From an uncultured Blautia sp. (GTDB lineage Bacteria > Bacillota > Clostridia > Lachnospirales > Lachnospiraceae), in assembly GCA_900552095.1 (NCBI GenBank), contig URYM01000014.1, forward strand, positions 1-17,886: a stretch of 17,886 bases of DNA, given 5' to 3'. Both the position numbers and the translations under genes were made by a program. The notes under the pieces were generated by a model. It made no database searches, had not been told where the DNA came from, and saw only the letters and a list, made by a program, of their open reading frames with translations. This document shows positions 15,283 to 17,886 of this stretch, one piece after another; positions within the stretch are counted from its first letter, which is position 1, and each line of letters starts with the position of its first letter.

Positions 15283-16276
15283 ACTCCCTCACCCCATCCT
15301 GGATCCGGGGATCCATCTGCATACACAGAAAATCTGCTGCAAAATTAAAAAGTACCACACATACTGCAATGACCAGAAAACACATTTGAACAGTGGGATA
15401 ATCTCTGGTCTGCACCGCATCATAGATCAGCGTGCCCATCCCTTTCCAGGAAAATACCACTTCGATCAGCATCGATCCCGATAGGATATGTCCGATCTGC
15501 ATGCAGATCACCGTCACATAGGGAACCATGGCATTCCGGATCAGGTGACGGAACAAAAGCTTTCTCTTTGGAAGCCCTTTCGTCACAGCCGTAGTGATAT
15601 ACTCTTCATCTTTAATCTGAGAAACAAAACTTTTCATCTGAAGAAAGTTGGAAGATGTGCGGAATAAAACCAGAACAGCCACAGGCAAAACCATGTGGTG
15701 CAGAATACTGACTATTTTTTCTATCCCTTCCACATTTCCCGCCGCCATGCCGCCCACGGGAAACCAGTGCAGTTTATACGAAAACAGGATCAAAAAGAGC
15801 AGTGCCAGACAGTTGGATGGGATTGTCTCCAGAAAGAGGAAAAAGCCAGTCAGCACAGAATCCAGTTTTCCTCCTTTTTTGTATCCTGCCAGCACTCCCA
15901 GCGCTCCTCCGACAGCCGCTGAGATGACAATGGCCGCCAGGGCCAGAAGAATTGTCCATTTCATCCGGAAGAATACCGTTTCCGCCACACTGCTTCCATC
16001 AATATAGGAATGGCCGAACTGAAACGTAAGAACCTGTCCCAGATAGCGGATATATTGCTGAAAAAGATTTCCATCCAGAGAATACTGCGCCCGGATCTCT
16101 TCCAGCTTCTCCGGATACTGGGCACTGAGCGAATAATACTCTTCCTCCCCCACAAGATGTACCAGCGGATCCCCGGGCATAAGATGAACCAGCACAAAAT
16201 TGATCGATATAACAGCCAGAATCAGGAGCAGAGCCCGAAGCAGATATTTTCCCGTCATCCGCAGTTTCTTTCTCAT
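15275..16276 (-). CDS. Peptide/nickel-type ABC transporter permease, DppB/NikB-like
   Basis: This is the first gene of the operon, 333 residues with about six helices. Family signatures are FVLVHLMPGDPL near the N terminus, TFQFGHSYIDGSSVAETV, TKGLPKRKLLFRHLIRNAMVP (EAA loop) and EVVFSWKGMGTLIYDAVQTRDYP. The open frame extends upstream to 16339, but its furthest start is a TTG without a ribosome binding site; the ATG at 16276 (MRKKLRMTGKYLL) sits just after a G-rich stretch and gives the usual length. The internal ATG at 16312 is a weaker alternative. A leader of about 150 nt precedes it if the proposed promoter near 16434-16462 is right. Confidence 0.9.
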   Translation of the reverse strand: MRKKLRMTGKYLLRALLLILAVISINFVLVHLMPGDPLVHLVGEEEYYSLSAQYPEKLEEIRAQYSLDGNLFQQYIRYLGQVLTFQFGHSYIDGSSVAETVFFRMKWTILLALAAIVISAAVGGALGVLAGYKKGGKLDSVLTGFFLFLETIPSNCLALLFLILFSYKLHWFPVGGMAAGNVEGIEKIVSILHHMVLPVAVLVLFRTSSNFLQMKSFVSQIKDEEYITTAVTKGLPKRKLLFRHLIRNAMVPYVTVICMQIGHILSGSMLIEVVFSWKGMGTLIYDAVQTRDYPTVQMCFLVIAVCVVLFNFAADFLCMQMDPRIQDGVREYE

Positions 16277-16409
16277 ATTCCCCCATTTTTCCTTTCCATA
16301 CTTTCTTCCCATGGTAACAGTTGGACAAATCAGCCGCAAGCCTCCCCCCAGGATAAAATTTTCCTTCCGCTTTTTTCCTCTATCTTCGGCTTTTCTCTCC
16401 TCTCTCCAA

Positions 16410-16428
16410 CCCTATCGGGGGGATAGGG
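16410..16428. promoter_or_regulatory. Dyad with G-tract, CTAT-N-G6-ATAG, in the divergent promoter region
   Basis: CCCTATC (16410-16416), a G-run and GATAGGG (16422-16428) form a perfect 7-bp inverted repeat around a G-tract; the core reads CTAT-C-GGGGGG-ATAG. The layout of an AT-containing inverted repeat flanking G6 plus one base is the same as the RcnR box (TACT-G6-N-AGTA) of the CsoR/RcnR metal-sensor family. It overlaps the predicted transcription start of the minus-strand ABC operon. Binding by such a regulator is inferred, and no regulator gene is in the window. Confidence 0.55.
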
Positions 16429-16433
16429 GAAAA

Positions 16434-16462
16434 ATATTTTTCGTAATTTTTACATATATCAA
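16434..16462 (-). promoter_or_regulatory. Possible promoter of the ABC/methyltransferase operon
   Basis: On the minus strand, TTGATA (16457-16462) and a poor -10 AAATAT (16434-16439) are spaced by 17 bases. The start would fall at about 16427, in the G-tract dyad. The -10 matches consensus at only 3 of 6 positions, so this is tentative. Confidence 0.4.
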
Positions 16463-16476
16463 ATTTTTCAAACCAG

Positions 16477-16485
16477 TGTTAAAAT
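16477..16485 (+). promoter_or_regulatory. Extended -10 promoter of pepV
   Basis: TGT-TAAAAT is an extended -10 element (hexamer 16480-16485) without a good -35 at 16-18 bases. It gives a leader of about 37 nt. The ribosome binding site AGGAGG (16514-16519) then sits nine bases before the ATG. Confidence 0.5.
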
Positions 16486-16528
16486 GCTTTTAGACATAAA
16501 AAAAGCAAGCTCGAGGAGGATACCGAAT

Positions 16529-17886
16529 ATGCAAGAAATTCTGAATCAACTCATTGATGCGTCCTTTGACCGTCTCGTAAAGGATACCCAGGAACTGGTG
16601 TCAATCAACAGTGTTCTGGATGAATCTACCGCCGGCGAGGGAGCTCCTTTTGGAAAAGGGATCCGGGAAACACTGGAACTGATCCTGGAAAAAGGAAAAG
16701 AAATGAATATGGAAACAAAAAACTGTGACGGATATGCCGGCCACATTCAGCTGGGGGAAAGCGGCGAACTGATGGCGATTCTGGCCCATATGGATGTAGT
16801 TCCGGCTGCCGGCCAGTGGACTTTTGACCCTTACTCCGCTGTAGTCTCCGACGGAAAACTCTACGGCAGGGGGGCTGTGGATGACAAGGGACCGGCTATG
16901 GCCTGTCTCTATGCTATGAAGGCAATCAAAGACAGCGGCCTTCCTGTCTCCCGGCGGGTTCGTCTGATCCTGGGAACAGATGAGGAGACTTTTGCCCGCG
17001 GCATCCACTATTATCTCGACCGGGAAGAGCATCCGGCCTTCGGTTTTTCTCCGGATGCTGAATTTCCAATCATTCATGCAGAAAAGGGAATCCTGCGTTT
17101 CTTTTATCGTGTTCCCTTTACCGCTCCCCACACTGTGATAAAAGCTCTCTCTGCCGGAACACGCCTAAATGTGGTTCCTGATGAAGCCCGCGCACTCCTT
17201 GCCCTTGACCAGGAATGTGTCACCCAGGCCGCATCCCGAGCCGGTCTTTCCCGGCACTGCACCATCACGGAAGAAGCGGAGGGATGCCTGCTGACTGTGA
17301 CAGGACTTGCCTCCCACGCCAGCTACCCCCAGGAAGGGAAAAATGCGATTCAGATGCTTTTCCAGATCCTCTCCCCACTTCTCACCGGAGATCACCCTGC
17401 CGATGTCTTTCTCAGAACCATGGCAGACCGTCTCAGACTGGAAACGAACGGGGAAAGTTTCTCTATCGGCTGTAGCGATGAAACCTCCGGAGCGCTGACG
17501 ATCAATCCGGCCGTCCTCTCTTTCTCTGATGAGGAACTCATCCTGAAATTTGATATCCGCTACCCGGTAACATCAGACAGCGATCTGCTTCTTCAAAAAC
17601 TGCAGGAACAGGCGGAACGGGCGGGAGCTTCCTATGAACTGATTCAGCATAAGCCGCCGCTCTACGTGGAAAAAGACCGTCCCTTTATCCGTAAAATGCA
17701 GGAAGCCTACACAGATTTCACCGGAGAGGAAGCCCGCCTTATCTCCATCGGCGGCGGAACTTACTGCCGTTACGTACCCAATACCGTTTCTTACGGTCCT
17801 GTTTTTCCGGGTCAGAAAGAGATGGCTCATCAGGCGGATGAATTTATTTCGCTGGAAGATCTGAGAAAAATTGCCAAAATCTATGC
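16529..17886 (+). CDS. pepV: PepV-type dipeptidase (M20A), 3' end cut off by the window
   Basis: This cytosolic dizinc dipeptidase has 452 complete codons visible of the about 465-470 expected, so only the last several residues are missing. PepV hydrolyses diverse dipeptides taken up or produced in peptide catabolism. Key residues coincide with those of Lactobacillus PepV within one position: His87 and Asp89 in LAHMDVVPA, Asp119 in GAVDDKGP, Glu152/Glu153 in GTDEETFARG, Asp176 in SPDAEFP and a C-terminal His in EMAHQADEF. The Gly-rich SIGGGTYCRY is typical near the C terminus. The ATG at 16529 follows AGGAGG. It is divergent from the peptide/metal-type ABC operon and shares its control region, which would suit dipeptide uptake plus cleavage, but the two might be unrelated. 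Confidence 0.93.
   Translation, partial: MQEILNQLIDASFDRLVKDTQELVSINSVLDESTAGEGAPFGKGIRETLELILEKGKEMNMETKNCDGYAGHIQLGESGELMAILAHMDVVPAAGQWTFDPYSAVVSDGKLYGRGAVDDKGPAMACLYAMKAIKDSGLPVSRRVRLILGTDEETFARGIHYYLDREEHPAFGFSPDAEFPIIHAEKGILRFFYRVPFTAPHTVIKALSAGTRLNVVPDEARALLALDQECVTQAASRAGLSRHCTITEEAEGCLLTVTGLASHASYPQEGKNAIQMLFQILSPLLTGDHPADVFLRTMADRLRLETNGESFSIGCSDETSGALTINPAVLSFSDEELILKFDIRYPVTSDSDLLLQKLQEQAERAGASYELIQHKPPLYVEKDRPFIRKMQEAYTDFTGEEARLISIGGGTYCRYVPNTVSYGPVFPGQKEMAHQADEFISLEDLRKIAKIY

Noticed and set aside
16277..16339. Longer N terminus of the DppB-like permease (TTG at 16339)
   Set aside because: It is a rare start codon without a ribosome binding site and adds residues before a conventional N terminus. 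The ATG at 16276 gives the normal family length.
16410..16440. G-rich dyad followed by A/T stretch as a plus-strand terminator
   Set aside because: No plus-strand gene precedes it. The A/T stretch starts with A, and the position between divergent promoters favours an operator.
16601..17131. Minus-strand open frame of 176 codons opposite pepV
   Set aside because: It is antisense to well-conserved catalytic regions of PepV, with no start signal or recognisable domain.

Overview
The window looks like a contig end from a Gram-positive, low-to-moderate GC Firmicute, most likely a gut Clostridia/Lachnospiraceae-type organism. The evidence is AGGAGG-type ribosome binding sites, lipobox (LAGC) substrate-binding proteins, sigma-A-like promoters, pyruvate phosphate dikinase, a PepV-type dipeptidase and C/T-rich intergenic DNA. 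The first 48 bases are not biological. They match the Illumina Nextera P7 / index / transposase mosaic-end adapter, left on the contig end.

Layout. 49-389 (-) is the 5' part of ppdK, cut by the contig end, with its own promoter. 751-1653 (+) is an HdeD/DUF308-type membrane protein with a long charged tail; it is transcribed divergently from ppdK and ends at a bidirectional terminator (1665-1716). From about 9945 down to 1720 (-) runs one tightly packed eight-gene operon: LacI-family regulator, cytosolic M28 peptidase, RbsB-like sugar-binding lipoprotein, RbsD pyranase, RbsA-like ATPase, RbsC-like permease, M20 peptidase, and a GATase1-like/ThuA-like protein. Its promoter overlaps one LacI-type palindrome, and a second lies about four helical turns downstream, so autoregulation is likely. 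9946-10273 is a gene-poor stretch with a strong dyad and a third copy of its core motif. From about 16462 down to 10311 (-) runs a second operon: two DppB/DppC-type permeases, two ATPases, an SBP_bac_5 lipoprotein and a class I SAM methyltransferase. 16529 to the window end (+) is a nearly complete pepV dipeptidase, transcribed divergently.

How the genes work together. The first operon is a ribose-family ABC importer plus a pyranase, bracketed by two metallohydrolases that lack signal peptides and a sugar-utilisation-type protein of unknown function. There is no sugar kinase. This suggests import of a sugar-containing compound, perhaps one with an amide or amino-acid part, that is cut in the cytosol; the substrate is unknown. 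The second operon imports a peptide, metal or metallophore-like compound and adds a methyltransferase. Its start region carries a CTAT-N-G6-ATAG dyad resembling CsoR/RcnR-type metal-sensor operators, which hints at a nickel/cobalt role. That link is inference. The most interesting content is these two accessory import operons and their control regions; the rest is ordinary housekeeping sequence.
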